Shown here: one piece after another, positions 34,918 to 47,195 of the stretch
Position numbering within the stretch: the first letter of the stretch is position 1
How the letters are laid out: each line of letters begins with the position of its first letter
NCBI GenBank assembly: GCA_032821775.1
Contig: JAVLRN010000007.1
Location: 2,170,001 to 2,234,000 of the forward strand
Origin: Sanguinoderma infundibulare
Taxonomy: Eukaryota; Basidiomycota; Agaricomycetes; Polyporales; Polyporaceae
DNA length: 64,000 nt
Direction: 5' to 3'
Translations under genes and position numbers: made by a program
Notes under the pieces: generated by a model
The model's input: the letters and a program-made list of their open reading frames with translations, nothing else
Database searches by the model: none
What the model was told of the DNA's origin: nothing

Positions 34918-37284
34918 CGCTTCCTCAACAACAACTTGGGCAGTGACGTTCGCCATCGGCGTCCATGGAGGTCCCAGCTGTCCGCGCGGAGGGCCACGGT
35001 GCCCAGTGCTCGATCCTCAGAGGTCGTCCGAACTTCGAAGCAGGCCAGAACCCGAGACCAGGTGGAAAAATACGTGTGCGGGGAGGCGAACAGCTGGATG
35101 TCGACGAGGGCGGAAGGGGAACAGGCAAGAAAAACTTCGCCGGCAAGGAGTTCACGTCCTCTCGCACCTCAGATTACGCTAATATATTCAAACTAGGAAC
35201 CGCTGTCCATCCCAGCGCTACGTCCGGGCGGTGCCCGACCGTCTCCAGGCTCTCGGGCAGCTACGGAAATCCAGTGGGCTGGTGACCACTAACAGGGACG
35301 AGCCTACCCAAGATGGCGTAGTGCCCCGCACAAAACAGCATGGTGGTGGGGCAGTTAGAGTTAGTGGCGCCCATCAGCCTGCGGTCTTCGGAGAAACGGC
35401 GCCTGCGGTATCCGAGACTGGTGCGACGTGCGATGTGACTTGGTCGTGGCGATTGGGCGACGACCACGCCCACATTTCGGCGGCCTGCGATTCCTTGAGC
35501 TGTATACGGATGCGAACCTTCTGTTGAACTGCTCGAGTCTCGACGCCGTCGCCCGACGATCCCGCCTGACCGCAGTATGCCATACAGAACGCTGGATGTC
35601 AGTGGCGTGGTTGCCAGTCGCAGTCTGTCGCAATCGGCAGTAAGATTACCCAGACGTTAGGGTGTAGCTTGAAGAAGGAGATGCGATCGCTGTTACGTCT
35701 GTGCGGTCCCGGGCTTCCCTGACCGCGATGTCTGCAGGTAATGTGCTCACAAACAAAAAAGTAGACCCTAGTATACTTCCAAGAACATCGTTAGCGACGA
35801 TGTCACGGGTATACACTATACCCGCGTGCCAAGGCGAGCGAACCCGCACCCGAACCCGCGACAAACAGGTTCACAGGCCCACCCGCAAATTGGGATGAAA
35901 GGTATCAGAGGGTACCATTCTGTGCATCCATGGCAGATTGTGCCTTCCATCTCCCTAGCCCTTACATTGGGCCACCGCACGGGTACAGTGTCCAGCAAGG
36001 GTACCTGTAGAAGCTACGTCTACCAGCGGATACCCTTGCCTGTAACCCGCGTGAATCACCCGCACCCGTGCCATTCCTCACGCTGGCCAAGTTCTTGACT
36101 GGAAACACTCGCCAATGTGGTTCTTGCTGCCGGACACCAGGTAAGAGAAGATTGCCACGACGTACGCGTCACCTGTGGCCATGGTCGCGGGAGCTGGACG
36201 GGGACTTGCCGGTCGTTCTTAGTGTGGGGGCAAGAATCATACATGACGGCAACTTGCAGTGCGCAATGGCCATCTCCTAAGATTCTCGACCTCAGCGCCC
36301 TTTTCGGAAGAACGAAGCCGATGCTCACCACGCCACAGCGCTAGCCTCGACAAACCAATGAATGGAGAAGCTAAAGCCATGCTGTCCGCACAGGGGACCC
36401 AGAAGCCCTTCCCGACCGCGCCGTCAACTGTCGAAAACCACATTCTGATGGGGGAGGGACTGGGTACGCGCCACGGAAAGGGGGTCCAAAATGCGCTCGG
36501 TGCAAGGCGGTTCGGACCCCGTATGAGCCATCCGTCGGAAAGTATTGATTGACGAAAGTGTCGTTCCTGAACGTCCGAACGCGTAGGCTGCCACCGACAG
36601 ATCCGACTTATAGCCTTGCATTCTACCTGTCCGATCTCAACGATCAGAACGCTGGCCTTCCAGCAAGCAAGCGGCTCACAGTGACTCGGTACGTACAGTT
36701 TGACATCTCCGATGGTGTTGCTGCTCTCCATACCGTAAATGTAAGGTTCTTGGTGCGTAGTGGTCGCTAGACCAAATGGATCCCCTGCGAAGAGTTTCGC
36801 AACGTGAGGAGGCCTATGTAAGCAGAGACTAGGTAATGACGTCGCTCCCTGTTCAACACGAAACAAAACCGAAACTGCAATCGTACTCACTACAATCGTC
36901 CGACATTCCGTGGGTACGCATGCAAAAGCATAACGTACTCGATGCTCACAATCAGAATGCGGGGTAGCGCGCAGCTGCCACACATCAAAGTTGCTCCACT
37001 GGACTTGTTCTTACGAGAAGTTGCTGGGCGTCTTGGGGTTACCATAACCTTGCGTAAGTCGCAATGGTTATGCCACCACCCGGCGACAGGGAGATGCCTC
37101 GTTGACGGCGCGTTGCGCAGAGATTTAGGGTGGAAATTGGGTGTCAGTCGAGAAGAAGCAGAGATGGTCCGATTTCAATATGGCCGCGGTGACTATACGT
37201 CAATACGTCACTGCGCAACCAAGTGCTGCATGGAGGGAGGACTTACTATTACTACTATCTTACATGCTAATAACACGGTCAAGG
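34918..37284. other. Large intergenic region, possible decayed repeats
   Basis: 2.4 kb without a supported gene. Frames up to 248 codons exist (minus 36237-36983) but have no family resemblance and are overlapped by open frames on the other strand. Between about 35800 and 36075 the sequence is dense in ACCCG/CGGGT boxes, including a GGGTATA-ca-CTATACCC hairpin, which suggests a relic DNA transposon. Confidence 0.45.
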
Positions 37285-38094
37285 TCAAGACGGCACCTCT
37301 GACGGCCCTCCTCCCGACAGCGTTCCATCGTCGTTCACAAAGACTTGGGCCTGGGGTTCTTGCGAGACCTCCTTCCCAGAGTTGACAAAGTGGTCAAGCA
37401 TAGTGGGTACCCTGTCGTCCTTGTAACTACCATCAGCACTTGGGGCCGACTTGGCTGGCTTGCTGCCCTTTTCCCTTTCTTTGCCCGATTTGGCGGACGC
37501 AGGCTCGGGCTCCAGGCATGGCATCGCCTCTGCAAGACATTACGGTGTTGGCACGCGGCAAATGGATGAGAGCACCACATACCTTCGAGAAAGGCATACT
37601 CCTCGCCTCGTCGTACGCACGCAACTGGACGGTGGTTCGTTTGCGGGGGGTGCACGTGGGAGAAGGGCAATCAAGATACGCACTAAGATCCTTGGCTTGA
37701 ACTGTCGCCCTCCCTTCCCTTGCTGCAACAGCCTGTGAGGATTGCGCTATTCGGGCGACGAACTCCTCGGTGGCCCTCGAGATGAGGAAGACGGCCTCTC
37801 GTTGGACCATGATGAGATCCTGGGCGCATATAGGCGTTCAGCGCTTTTCGAGATGTTAGCGCGATGTTTACGTACCCTGTCTGCCTTCAAGATCTTCTGG
37901 ACCCGAGAATATGGGAGCAATGACTTGCCCGGTTCTCGCCTGGGGGGTTCAGATGCCTTGGTCTTCTTTGGCTTTGACTTTCCCGACGCTGGTGCCTGCT
38001 CTCCCTGTTCGCCTTCTGCTGCTGGTGCTGCATCCATATCAACCGCCTCATCTATTTGGGTGGGCTCAGGTGGAGGTGTCGGGGAGAGAGACAT
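37285..38094 (-). CDS. Histone-fold protein of DPB3 / POLE4 / CHRAC type
   Basis: Four exons in phase give about 195 residues. The acidic/Pro N-terminus (MSLSPTPPPEPTQIDEAVDM) is followed by a CBF/NF-Y histone fold: LLPYSRVQKILKADRDLIMV, REAVFLISRATEEFVARIAQ, EGRATVQAKDLIACVRR. A linker follows, and the C-terminus has RVPTMLDHFVNSGK. Proteins of this kind pair with a second histone-fold subunit in DNA polymerase epsilon (Dpb3) or in ISWI/CHRAC remodelling complexes. Sequence alone does not separate these two roles here. Only splicing of a short phase-0 intron after KADR gives the continuous DLIMV helix. It is divergent from the DUF6534 gene. Confidence 0.82.
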
Positions 38095-38931
38095 TGTGGC
38101 TTAGGGCGTGTTGGCTGTGGATGAGGCAAGACGCGGACACGGTGGCGCGTGACTCTGACGACGAGGACGCGTTATGTCACGCGACAACACCACTCCGAAA
38201 AGCACGGAGTCCGCCCGAGCGGCCCAGCCGATGTCTGTGCACAGAGAGTCGTGGTGAGAGACGAGAGTCGAGTCTGTGGACGTCCATGGCCAGCATTTCG
38301 CGCATTCTTTGAATCCGCCGCTGTTCGTTGGGCTCTGCGCTTTGATCAACAGCGAGGCACCATACTGCACGGAAGCAGTAGCTAAGTAAGCACGTCCTGC
38401 TATGTCTGGAGCAGCAACTGATATCAACCAATTTTGCGACGTCACGGATCGCACATTACTCCCTTCCGACTAGAACTCAAATATGCTGGATCGCTGGCGG
38501 CCGACAAAGCTAAAATTGGGCTCGGAACGTGTCCGAGTCTATGGTCCACCGAGCATGCCGTCGACTTCCTTCCTGCTCCTTAGTGATGGAAGGAATAGCA
38601 TGGTCGCGACCACGCTCGTCCGTCGTCACTAGTCGACCGTTCCTTGCGTCGCGACTGATTGACACGGTGAAAGATGGATTTGCTCATGAACCTGGTGACG
38701 TACACTGTCATCATCAACCTTCGTCCAGAGCATGTGGGCCAGTGAGAACCATTCCACATTGCTGCCTATTGCTGCCACTGTGTGAATGCATCTTAGGGCT
38801 GCAATAGGGGAAGAGGCCAAACTTTGGTAACGCTCCCGCCTTGGCTTCGCGTCTGATCAATGCATCAAGAAGCCGTCCGCTCCTGCTATATTGGCCCGCT
38901 CACCCTGGGCACTGTCCAACCCAGTCACACC
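38095..38931. promoter_or_regulatory. Divergent promoter region, DPB3-like and DUF6534 genes
   Basis: 0.84 kb between two divergent starts. No convincing gene; the short open frames here are on both strands. No TATA box stands out. Confidence 0.45.
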
Positions 38932-41593
38932 ATGGCCTCCATCATCATCTCTGACGGTGCGTCTCCCGCCCTCGAGCTCGGGAGCACATACGGCGTGTAC
39001 CTAATTTCCGTCATCGTTACTGCTGCGTATGTGCCTCTTTTGCCCACGAGATTCTCTGCTTGACTTTCGTCATCCACAGCCTTTACGGAATCACCATTCT
39101 ACAAACGCTTTATTACTTTGAACAGTTTCCGAAAGACAAGTTGCCACTCAAACTGACTGTAAGCCTTCCTTTCGTCCTTTAAAGTCCCACACTCCCTAAT
39201 TTTCCTCATAGGTTGGCGGTTTATGGTGCAAAACACTTTTGTTTCTCCTCACCATCATTAACTCCCATCCCGCAGGATCCTGGACACAGCAACAATTATC
39301 CTTGACTCGCATGCAACGTACTACTACCTTATTGCGAACTACAACAACATCCCCGCGCTTCGTAAGGAGGTTTGGTGAGTGCTGCCTGTCTTGACCATAT
39401 AACGACATCTCTGCTGACATTACGGTCGGTGTACAGGAGCGCACAGGTTCGTTGCTACGTGCTGTCTAGCATAGCCATAACTACTAATAGAATGCCGTGG
39501 CATTCAGGTTGAACTTCTGATCACTGTCAGTGTTTCTGTTCGGATCCCCCGCACTTTAGCCTGATGACATTTCACAGTATACCGTGGTTCTCATCGTGCA
39601 GATGTAAGCATCCTGTCCTGCTGCTACCCATCTCTTCTCGGTAGCTGATGCGACGTCGACAGCTTCTTTCTCTTGCGCATGCAACACCGTGAGTTTTTGC
39701 AGCCCCCTTGGCCGCGTACTGTTGCTAAGCCTTCGGTATTGAAGTCCGCCCGAATCTGTGGTTCATCCCTGCATTCCTTGTATGCATGTCTTCCTGTCGT
39801 ATTCGAAGGATGGAATGGCTGAGAGTCTTTTCAGGGACTTCTTGCCTTGGCGTCATATGGTACGTCTGCCTGACGCATTAGAATGACGTGCGAAACTGAT
39901 ATTCTGGGTCTTCTCAAGCGAGCATCATCGGTACGTTGTCCGTCAAGGTCAGACACGTCTAAGTGCTGACGCTCCCACAGTGATCTTTATAAGGACGTAA
40001 GTTGAGCACACTGTATCACTCTTCGAGAGTCCTCATGCATCTGCTCAGTCTGCACAATACCGCGTGGCTTGACACTGCCGGTCCCGATATTACTGTATGC
40101 AGTCATATTCGTTGTAGCAATGTCATGCGAAGACGGCATTGACTCGCGATTCACAGCATCCCATTGTCGCCAATTGGCTCATGGGAAACGTGGTCGACAT
40201 TGGGATCACCGTCATACTGTGCTGGTACCTGTGGAGCGAGAAGGTTGGCGTTGCTCACAAGTAAGCCCTCTCGAGTCTCCAGCATGTTCTGTCCCCGTAG
40301 ACCCTGACGCGTCGGGTGTGATTACAGGACGAACGTTATGCTTAATCGTATCATCATGTTTATGGTCAACAGAGGCGCGATTGCAGCGTAAGTGTACCTA
40401 CTATAACAAAAGCGAGGTCATATATGCTGAAAAGAGAATTCTAGTTGGGTTCAGGTGCTGACTCTTCTGACAGTGAGTGGTTGCTGGGGGCTCTTACGTG
40501 CAGTCCGGGGCTGACGGCATGCGCCTAGAAATTTATCTTCCCCCAAACGTTCGTTTGGCTCGCCTTCCACAACGTGCTGTCGAAGGGTGCGTGTCGACAT
40601 TTATATCACTTCGCCCTAACTCACTCTTGAAACGACAGTCTACACTAACTCCATGCTCGCCACGTGGGTCTTTGCAACTTGCCCATCATCCGATTCTCGT
40701 CCCATCTGCTGATTTGACCGCGCTGCTGCACAGGCTCAACGCGCGAGTTGGCTTCCGGAAGCTCATCATGGACCCCAGCCTCGACCACTCCAAGCCGCCG
40801 CCGCCGACAGAGTTTTCCGTGGCGCCGAGCAGGCCAGTCAGCAAGCTGCCACCCCTGGGGCCCATGTCCGAAACACATCAGATCGCGGTACGTCCGTCCT
40901 TACTTGCGATCGTGTGTGCAGCATCGACCTCACACGAGTAATTCGCTGATGTCTCGATCTTGGGTTGGTCTGTTCCGCTTTCAAACGATGCCAAAACTAC
41001 GAATTGCGGATCCGCGTTCGATTTCCGTGGATACGTCATCGACATCCGTCATGATGTATCGACCCACTTTGCCCCGGCCACGCACCGCGCATCGTGACAT
41101 TTTCCAGGCGGTCGAGTTCGTCGACGAACCCGCGTACCCCCCACCCTCGTTCGACCAGGACAGCCTACGGAGCGCATACGCCGTGTACGACTCGCGCAGC
41201 ACGGCCACCGGAGCGACCGCGCATGATCGATATGATCACTGGCAGGGGGGTGCGAACATGAACACAAGCGTGCTCAACCAGCGCGCGACCGCGTCCGACC
41301 AGCGCAGAGTCGCAACGGACTGGGACGCGACGGACTATCCGGGTCCGTACGTCGACCGTGCGGCGAGCCCGGGCTCGCGACATCTCCGACCGGTACGTCT
41401 CCATCTCTCAGATCTTTGGGCCGGGACTCGGACTGGTCCTGGCATCGGCGCATGCTTTCGTTGCCAGGCCCCTTCGGTCTCTTCAGGATGCCGAGCTGAC
41501 GGCATTCTTCCCCTCTTCTGTCTTTGATCGCAGACGTTGCGCGCATTGCGAGACGACGAGCTGACGAGGTCGAGACCGTTCAACGCGGTATGA
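38932..41593 (+). CDS. DUF6534 membrane protein with many micro-exons
   Basis: About 15 exons, several under 30 nt, splice to one frame. It opens MASIIISDGASPALELGSTY, then LYGITILQTLYYFEQFPKDK, LWILDTATIILDSHATYYYL, VYTVVLIVQIFFLLRMQHLR, NLWFIPAFLGLLALASYASI, HPIVANWLMGNVVDIGITVI and VYTNSMLATLNARVGFRKLI. The last is the family's typical end of the membrane part. A long hydrophilic tail follows and ends TLRALRDDELTRSRPFNAV. DUF6534 proteins are basidiomycete multi-pass membrane proteins of unknown function, often found with DUF6533 genes, as here. Exons inferred from the conserved pattern include SAQ, VELLIT and a 12-nt CGAGCATCATCG piece. The start ATG has a good context (CACCATGG). Confidence 0.78.
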
Positions 41594-42046
41594 GCAGTGC
41601 GTTGCATCGTGCTTGCTCAAAATCGCTGGGCGTCGCGGATCCGGGTGTCCTTGCGCTTGCTTGTTCACGATTTGGGAAGGCATACGCTTCGGTAGACCGA
41701 GCGGCTGGCTTTCGTACTGTATGTACCTGACACTTATTGTACCTCATTGGACTATTGTAACGTTAGACACCTATTGTTTGCGATACCCCACCCGATTATG
41801 GTATGACACTAACAGACGACGTGACTACGGCTCGTGGGCAGTCAGGTTCGTCACTGCTCGTTTGCAACCGAACGGACAGCATGCTCGTCCAGAAGGATCA
41901 CCCAATCTGCCCGGGCCAAAATGATCGACCATCTCAGACGAACGTTCGTACACTGCCCCTAGGTAACATCCACATAATGATAGCATGTAGAACGGACATA
42001 ACATACCGGTACGCGAGAGCGGTACAGCCCAACAGCCGTATTTGGC
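41594..42046. other. Intergenic, converging 3' ends
   Basis: 0.45 kb between the ends of the DUF6534 and EBP2 genes, presumably with two terminators. Nothing else recognised. Confidence 0.5.
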
Positions 42047-43542
42047 CTATGACCGGCTCCGCTGTGCCATCCGTCTGCTCTTTCCAGGACGCTTAGGAGG
42101 CGCACCCTTGCCTCCCTTCCTGCCCTGTCCACCCTTTCCGCCTCCCTTGCCTCCGGCCCCGCCACGATGGACGAAGGCGTCGGTCGAGTCCTTCGTGTTT
42201 TGTTTCGAACGCCGGCCGGGGCCGCCAAAACCGAATTTCTTGTCGCGCGCTACGCGCGGAAGCTTGGACTTGCCGTTCGGGCCCTTCGCGCGCTTGGAAG
42301 GGCGGTCGGCGATCGCGTCCTCGACTGCGACGTCGAAGTCGTCGTCGTCGCCTGCGCCGCCGTCCAGCGCGCCCTTCCGTTCTGCATGCCCGCGTTCGAT
42401 CAGCCATTGCTCGCACAAAGTAGTAGGGACTTACTTCGCTTGAGGCCCTTGAGGCGCTCCTCGACGGCCTTCTTGTTCTGCTGGCGCTCCTTGATCTTCT
42501 CGAGCTGGACCTGCTTGCCGAACTTCTTGCCCTCGCGCTCCTTGCGTTTCTCTTCGGCGCGCTTGAGGCCTGCGGTTTCGTCAAGCAGGCGCTGGCGGAT
42601 GCGCTCCATGTGCGAGTCGCTCTTGACCATCTCGGCGAAGTAGTCGACAGGGCGGGTGAAGGGGAAGTTGGCTTTTTGTGCGAGCGAGCGGGCGGTCTGT
42701 GCGCCGTGTAGGGCTTGCTTGTAGCTATTCGCATAAAGCGGGAAAGACTAGCATGAGTGACAGGAGATGGAAGGGAGAACGATGGGGACGTACAATGCGA
42801 GTTCGCGGTTGAGGTCGTCCTCGACGTCGACATTGATGGTCTCGGGGTACGTGACGGTCAGAGTTTCTGTCCATGGTAATGAGGGGTCGAGTGCGATGGT
42901 CGCGCGTATACGCTCCATAGCAATCTACGAAACAGGTTCGTCAAACTGTGCAAAGCATATAATGAAAATAATACACACCTTGTTGTCGATCTCGACCTTT
43001 TGTCGAGGCATGGCATCTTCGTCGAGCATCTCTTCGTCCGAAAGCTCGTCCACAGGAATGGGGACGTCCTCGCTGGGACCTGCCTCGTTCGCTTCTTCTT
43101 CCTCGTCCTCCTGCTCCTCTGCGGACTCCTCCTCGCTGGACGCGGCCTCTTCCGCCTCCCCATCCTCCTCATCTTCGTCCTCATCTTCGCTCTCTTGAAG
43201 CGCCCACAACTGCTCCTGTGCAAACTCGTCTAGACCATCCGGTCCGAGGGCTTTCATGAGCCTCTGCATCCCGTCCTCGTCCACATCCTCCTCATCTTCA
43301 TCATCCTCATCCTCCTCCTCCTCGTCGCTCACGTCCTCCCATTCCTGATCCTCTTCCCCAGACCCGGAGGGAAGTCCGCCCTCCTCGCCCGATCCATCGA
43401 CTTCCTCATCCGACTCGTCCGAAGAACTTGCAGCCCGGTTCTGTACCTTGGTAGGCTGAACGGGTGCCTTGACCCTGGCCTGCGCTTGCGCGGGGGCTGA
43501 AGTATTGGAGCCATTCTTCTTCCCCTTGAGTTTGGAGGACAT
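42047..43542 (-). CDS. EBP2: Ribosome biogenesis protein EBP2
   Basis: Minus-strand gene with about five exons. The N-terminal third (MSSKLKGKKNGSNTSAPAQA onward) turns into a very acidic Glu/Asp/Ser region. The conserved EBP2 core follows: IAMERIRATIALDPSLPWTE, FYKQALHGAQTARSLAQKAN, PFTRPVDYFAEMVKSDSHME and a Lys/Glu-rich coiled coil (KKFGKQVQLEKIKERQQNKK). The tail has DKKFGFGGPGRRSKQNTKDS and a basic Gly/Lys-rich end, both family hallmarks. EBP2 acts in the nucleolus in early 60S maturation (27S pre-rRNA steps). No defect seen. Its 5' end lies 270 bp from the first tandem GMC module. Confidence 0.93.
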
Positions 43543-43914
43543 GTCGCGTAGAATGAGACGGGAGGAGGGTTAAGAGCTGAGTAGCTGGTCCTCTTGCAAG
43601 ACTTTCGTGTGAGCGCCCAGGAAACTTCTGCTCACGTGCGCAGCGATGGTCTCGGGACCGCTCTGTAGCCTATGCGCGGCTCCCGTGGAATATGCAGGCC
43701 GTATTTTCGCGTGCTCGTGGTCACGTCTTTTCTACTAAGACACTGCTCCCAATATTTCGAACCTTGAGGAGGAAACTCAAGTACTCAACCAGTGCAATTA
43801 CATGGGATATAAGCTGATCCAGGCCTGTTGTTAAACTTATGTAAGAGATACCGACTTGGTGAGCGCCCAGGAAACTTGTGCTCACCTTGGACTTTGTTTT
43901 GTCGTATGGCTTGA

Positions 43915-44193
43915 CATCCATGTCTACAGGATGGCCATTGCGATCCCAGCAGAAGGTCGCTTCTTTTCCATCAACACTGGCGTGGTCTTGCCCACCACTT
44001 GTACACACATCCGTCTCTTTTGGTTCAGTCATTACCTTGCTGATCATCTGTGCGCGCGTACGCAGGAGGAACCTCATCTCCGAAGACGACCGACCCGTTC
44101 GACGTGCCACTCATCAATATTGCGCTGCTCGGGAATGACGTCGACCTCGCAGTCATGCGTGAGGCGGTCAAGGCGGCGCATACTTTCGTATTC
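43915..44193 (+). pseudogene. GMC 3'-end relic upstream of copy B
   Basis: Reads AIAIPAEGRFFSINTGVVLP, an intron remnant, then TTDPFDVPLINIALLGNDVD and REAVKAAHTF. This matches exons 12 and 13 of the intact genes but is clearly diverged from them. It stops abruptly after HTFVFS, well before the catalytic His motifs. It is a fragment of an older GMC paralog that once stood upstream, not of copy B itself. Confidence 0.8.
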
Positions 44194-44651
44194 AGTTGTG
44201 ACCCGGGCGAGGCAACGACATCCGCCAAATCGAGCCTCCAGGCACGGCTGCCGCGTGCAGTCCGGTCCTTCCAACCTATCAATCCAATCATGTTCAGCTC
44301 TCCATACCGCAATTTTCATTCCACATACAGTGGGCCTTGAACATCATGTGCTAACCAAGTGCCCCGGGAGGTAAGTGGATAATTGTGCTACGAGTACTCT
44401 ATTTGAACATTCATACTAGGGAGTCCACATCCCCTCGAGCAGAACGATGGTATCCACCCTACTCAAACCGAGTTGCGACTTGTCACGCCTTTCGTGCCGA
44501 GTTATTGAAGAAGCGGGGCTTAGGTTTGAGCCTCGCACGAGGGCAGGCGGCACGGACCTTGATAAAGTCGATTGGGGGAAGCTGACTAGGAGTCCGAGCC
44601 TTCCTCGACACCACCACCAACTTGAAGCCGACACACTCCACGCCTGCTACG

Positions 44652-47195
44652 ATGCTGATGAAGAAATGGTTTCTCTTGCTCGTGCTCAGCGCATCTCGTG
44701 CCTTTGCATCTCTGAATGACGGACCAACGGAGGAGGTTCTCACCGGCACATATGACATCATCGTGGTTGGAGGTGCGCATCCCCCTGCTGGCTGAGCTTG
44801 TCATCGAGCACTGACTGATGAATGTTTCCTAAACAGCGGGTGCGGGTGGCGGGGTGATGGCCTCGCGTCTATCAGAGGATCCAAGGACAAGAGTGCTCCT
44901 TATCGAAGCAGGAAGCAGGTATGTGGCTCAATGAATAGACGTTCATGCAATATGCTTACGTTGGGTGTGCGCATGTAGTGACTTCCTAAACCTTGATATT
45001 TCTGTGCCTGGGCGGATATCGAGCCTTTTTAGATCCGCGTTTGTGAGTTAATAGCACATAGGACGCGTGTACTCTGGCCAACCTTGTTTATGGAAATAGG
45101 ACTGGAACTTTACCACCACACCTCAGGCAGGGCTCAACGATCGTTCCCTCGTCTATCCGCGCGGATTCGTATTGGGCGGATCCACTGCGATCAGTACGTC
45201 TCCCTCAGCCCACAGCATCTTGATGCTCATCCACTCACACAGACGGGATGGTGTTCTGTCGTGGTACTGTCGATGACTACGACCGCTTGGCACGAGTCAC
45301 TGGGGACGAAGGCTGGTCTTGGAAGGCACTTGCCCCCTTCATTTTTGGCGTGGATCGGATGACGGCACCAGTCGACCACCACAACACTTCTGGCCAATTC
45401 AACCCAGCTCTTCACAAGCATGGTATGTAATGCCGGATTTGTTATCTCGATTGCTCTGTCTGACCTTCCGCGGGAGGGAATATACCGATCAGCGTGGAAG
45501 GTTTCCCTCTTGGAATCGACTCCCGTGTGATTGGAACTACTGATGAACTATCTGACCGGTTCCCGTTCACGCTGGACTACAACTCTGGCGACACCATTGG
45601 CTTCGGTAGGCACATTTATCTGGTATAAACGTTTTGGAGCTCTCTGCTACAAATGTCTTCTTTAGGTTGGGTACAGTCCACTGTATGGCCTGATTTATAG
45701 CCCGAATGAGACACAAGCTCACCTGAAACGCAGATCCATAATGGTCATCGAGTGTCATCTGCTTCCTCGTACCTCGCGCAAGCCCTCAATCGTGCCAACC
45801 TCGATGTCGTAGTCAATACCCGCGTTACCAAGGTGCTTCCAATCGGGTACGAGAATGGGAAACCGGTCTTCCGTGGGGTGGAGTTTGCTCAGACAGCCGA
45901 TGGTGGCTATCTTTGTCTGTGGCACGTGTTGAACGACTGACCTTGGCCCCCAGGACCTTTCTACACCCTGAATGCGACAAAGGAGGTCATCCTTTCAGCG
46001 GGATCGCTTAAGACACCTCACATCTGTTCGTCGCTCGGAATCGGGAGCGACTTGTAGATTAAGCTGATCAGGCCATCCCCCAGTGTTGCTCTCGGGAATA
46101 GACGACTCGGCGTACCTCTCGTCATTCGGAATCAAGACCATAGTCGATCTTCCCGCCGTCGGTCAGAATCTTCATGTACGCCGCGCGGTCCCGTAATTTC
46201 CGTGGGCTGGTATTTATGCTGCTTTCACAGGAGCACACCAGCGTCACCAATAGGTGGATAGTGAACTCCAACAGCACGCTTGACGACCTTCATCGTAACG
46301 CTACCCTCGCGGCCGAAGCCCTGGCATTGTGGAAGATCAATGGAACAGGTCCGCTAAGCCTAGGAGCTAGCCAGTTCGGATGGCTGCGCATCCCAGAAGC
46401 TGAAACGTTCTTCGATTCCTTTGGTGTGGACGATCCGAGTGCGGGTCCTACCTCTGCACACTTTGAGCTCATCCCGACAGTATGTCAGACCCGTGGATAC
46501 CATTCGTTTGGTCATATAGCTTGACCTCTGTGTCTGCAGAATGGCTTCTTCTCCGGTACCGCTGCGCTTCCAGCCGACGGTCACTTCTTCTCCATGCCCA
46601 CCGTCGTGGTATCGCCCACCTCTCGTGCGCGTCTGTCTCCTTTGCATCAGTCATGCCCCGTTGCTGACAACCCGTGCGCGCACAGGGGGGAACGTATCTC
46701 TGAACACGACCGACCCGTTCGACGCGCCGCTCATCAATCCCGCCCTGCTCGGGAACGACGTGGACCTCGCGATCATGCGCGAAGCGGTGAAGGCAGCACG
46801 CGCATTCGTCAAGGCTCACGCGTGGTCCGACTACATCGTCGGCGAGTTTGGGGCGTTCGCAAACGCGACGACGGACGACGCGCTGGACAAGTACATTCGC
46901 AGCAACTCGGGACCCGTCTACCACCCCGTTGGTACGGTGGCGATGGGCAAGGACGAAGACGCGCCGCTCACTCCCGACCTGAAGGTGCGGGGTACGGTGG
47001 GACTGCGGGTCGTGGACGCGTCTGCTTTTGTGAGTCCCAACCCTATATAACTTGTACTTAGCTGTGCGTTGCGACGGCTCGCTGACGGTGACGTCGTTGC
47101 TGCAGCCCTTCATTCCGTCTGGACATACGCAAGGTCCGGCTTACATCCTGGCCGAACGCGCGGCGCATCTTGTTCGTGCCGATCTGAAACTGTGA
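44652..47195 (+). CDS. GMC oxidoreductase, aryl-alcohol-oxidase-like (copy B)
   Basis: Fourteen exons stay in phase and give 595 residues, the usual length of fungal aryl-alcohol oxidases. A signal peptide (MLMKKWFLLLVLSASRAFA) predicts secretion. FAD motifs follow: YDIIVVGAGAGGGVMASRLS, VLLIEAGS, GFVLGGSTAINGMVFCRG. The second GMC signature region reads STIHNGHRVSSASSYLAQAL. The catalytic pair is expected in YHPVGTVAMG and PFIPSGHTQGPAY. Such enzymes oxidise primary (aryl) alcohols and give H2O2 for peroxidases. Substrate is inferred only from the family. Exon 7 is 17 nt (45666-45682). Intron 5 has a proper GTATGT donor. Oddities: GIDD instead of GIGD near 46110, and Tyr before the catalytic His where copy C has His. 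The stop-like TAG near 46058 falls inside intron 9. Confidence 0.88.

Noticed and set aside
36237..36983. A 248-codon minus-strand open frame in the large gap
   Set aside because: No resemblance to a known family, irregular composition, no splice pattern, and overlapped by open frames on the other strand.
46026..46083. In-frame TAG in GMC copy B, first taken as proof of a pseudogene
   Set aside because: It falls in a 58-nt intron (GTTCGT..CCCCAG). Removing this intron gives the family sequence TPHILLLSGI in all copies.
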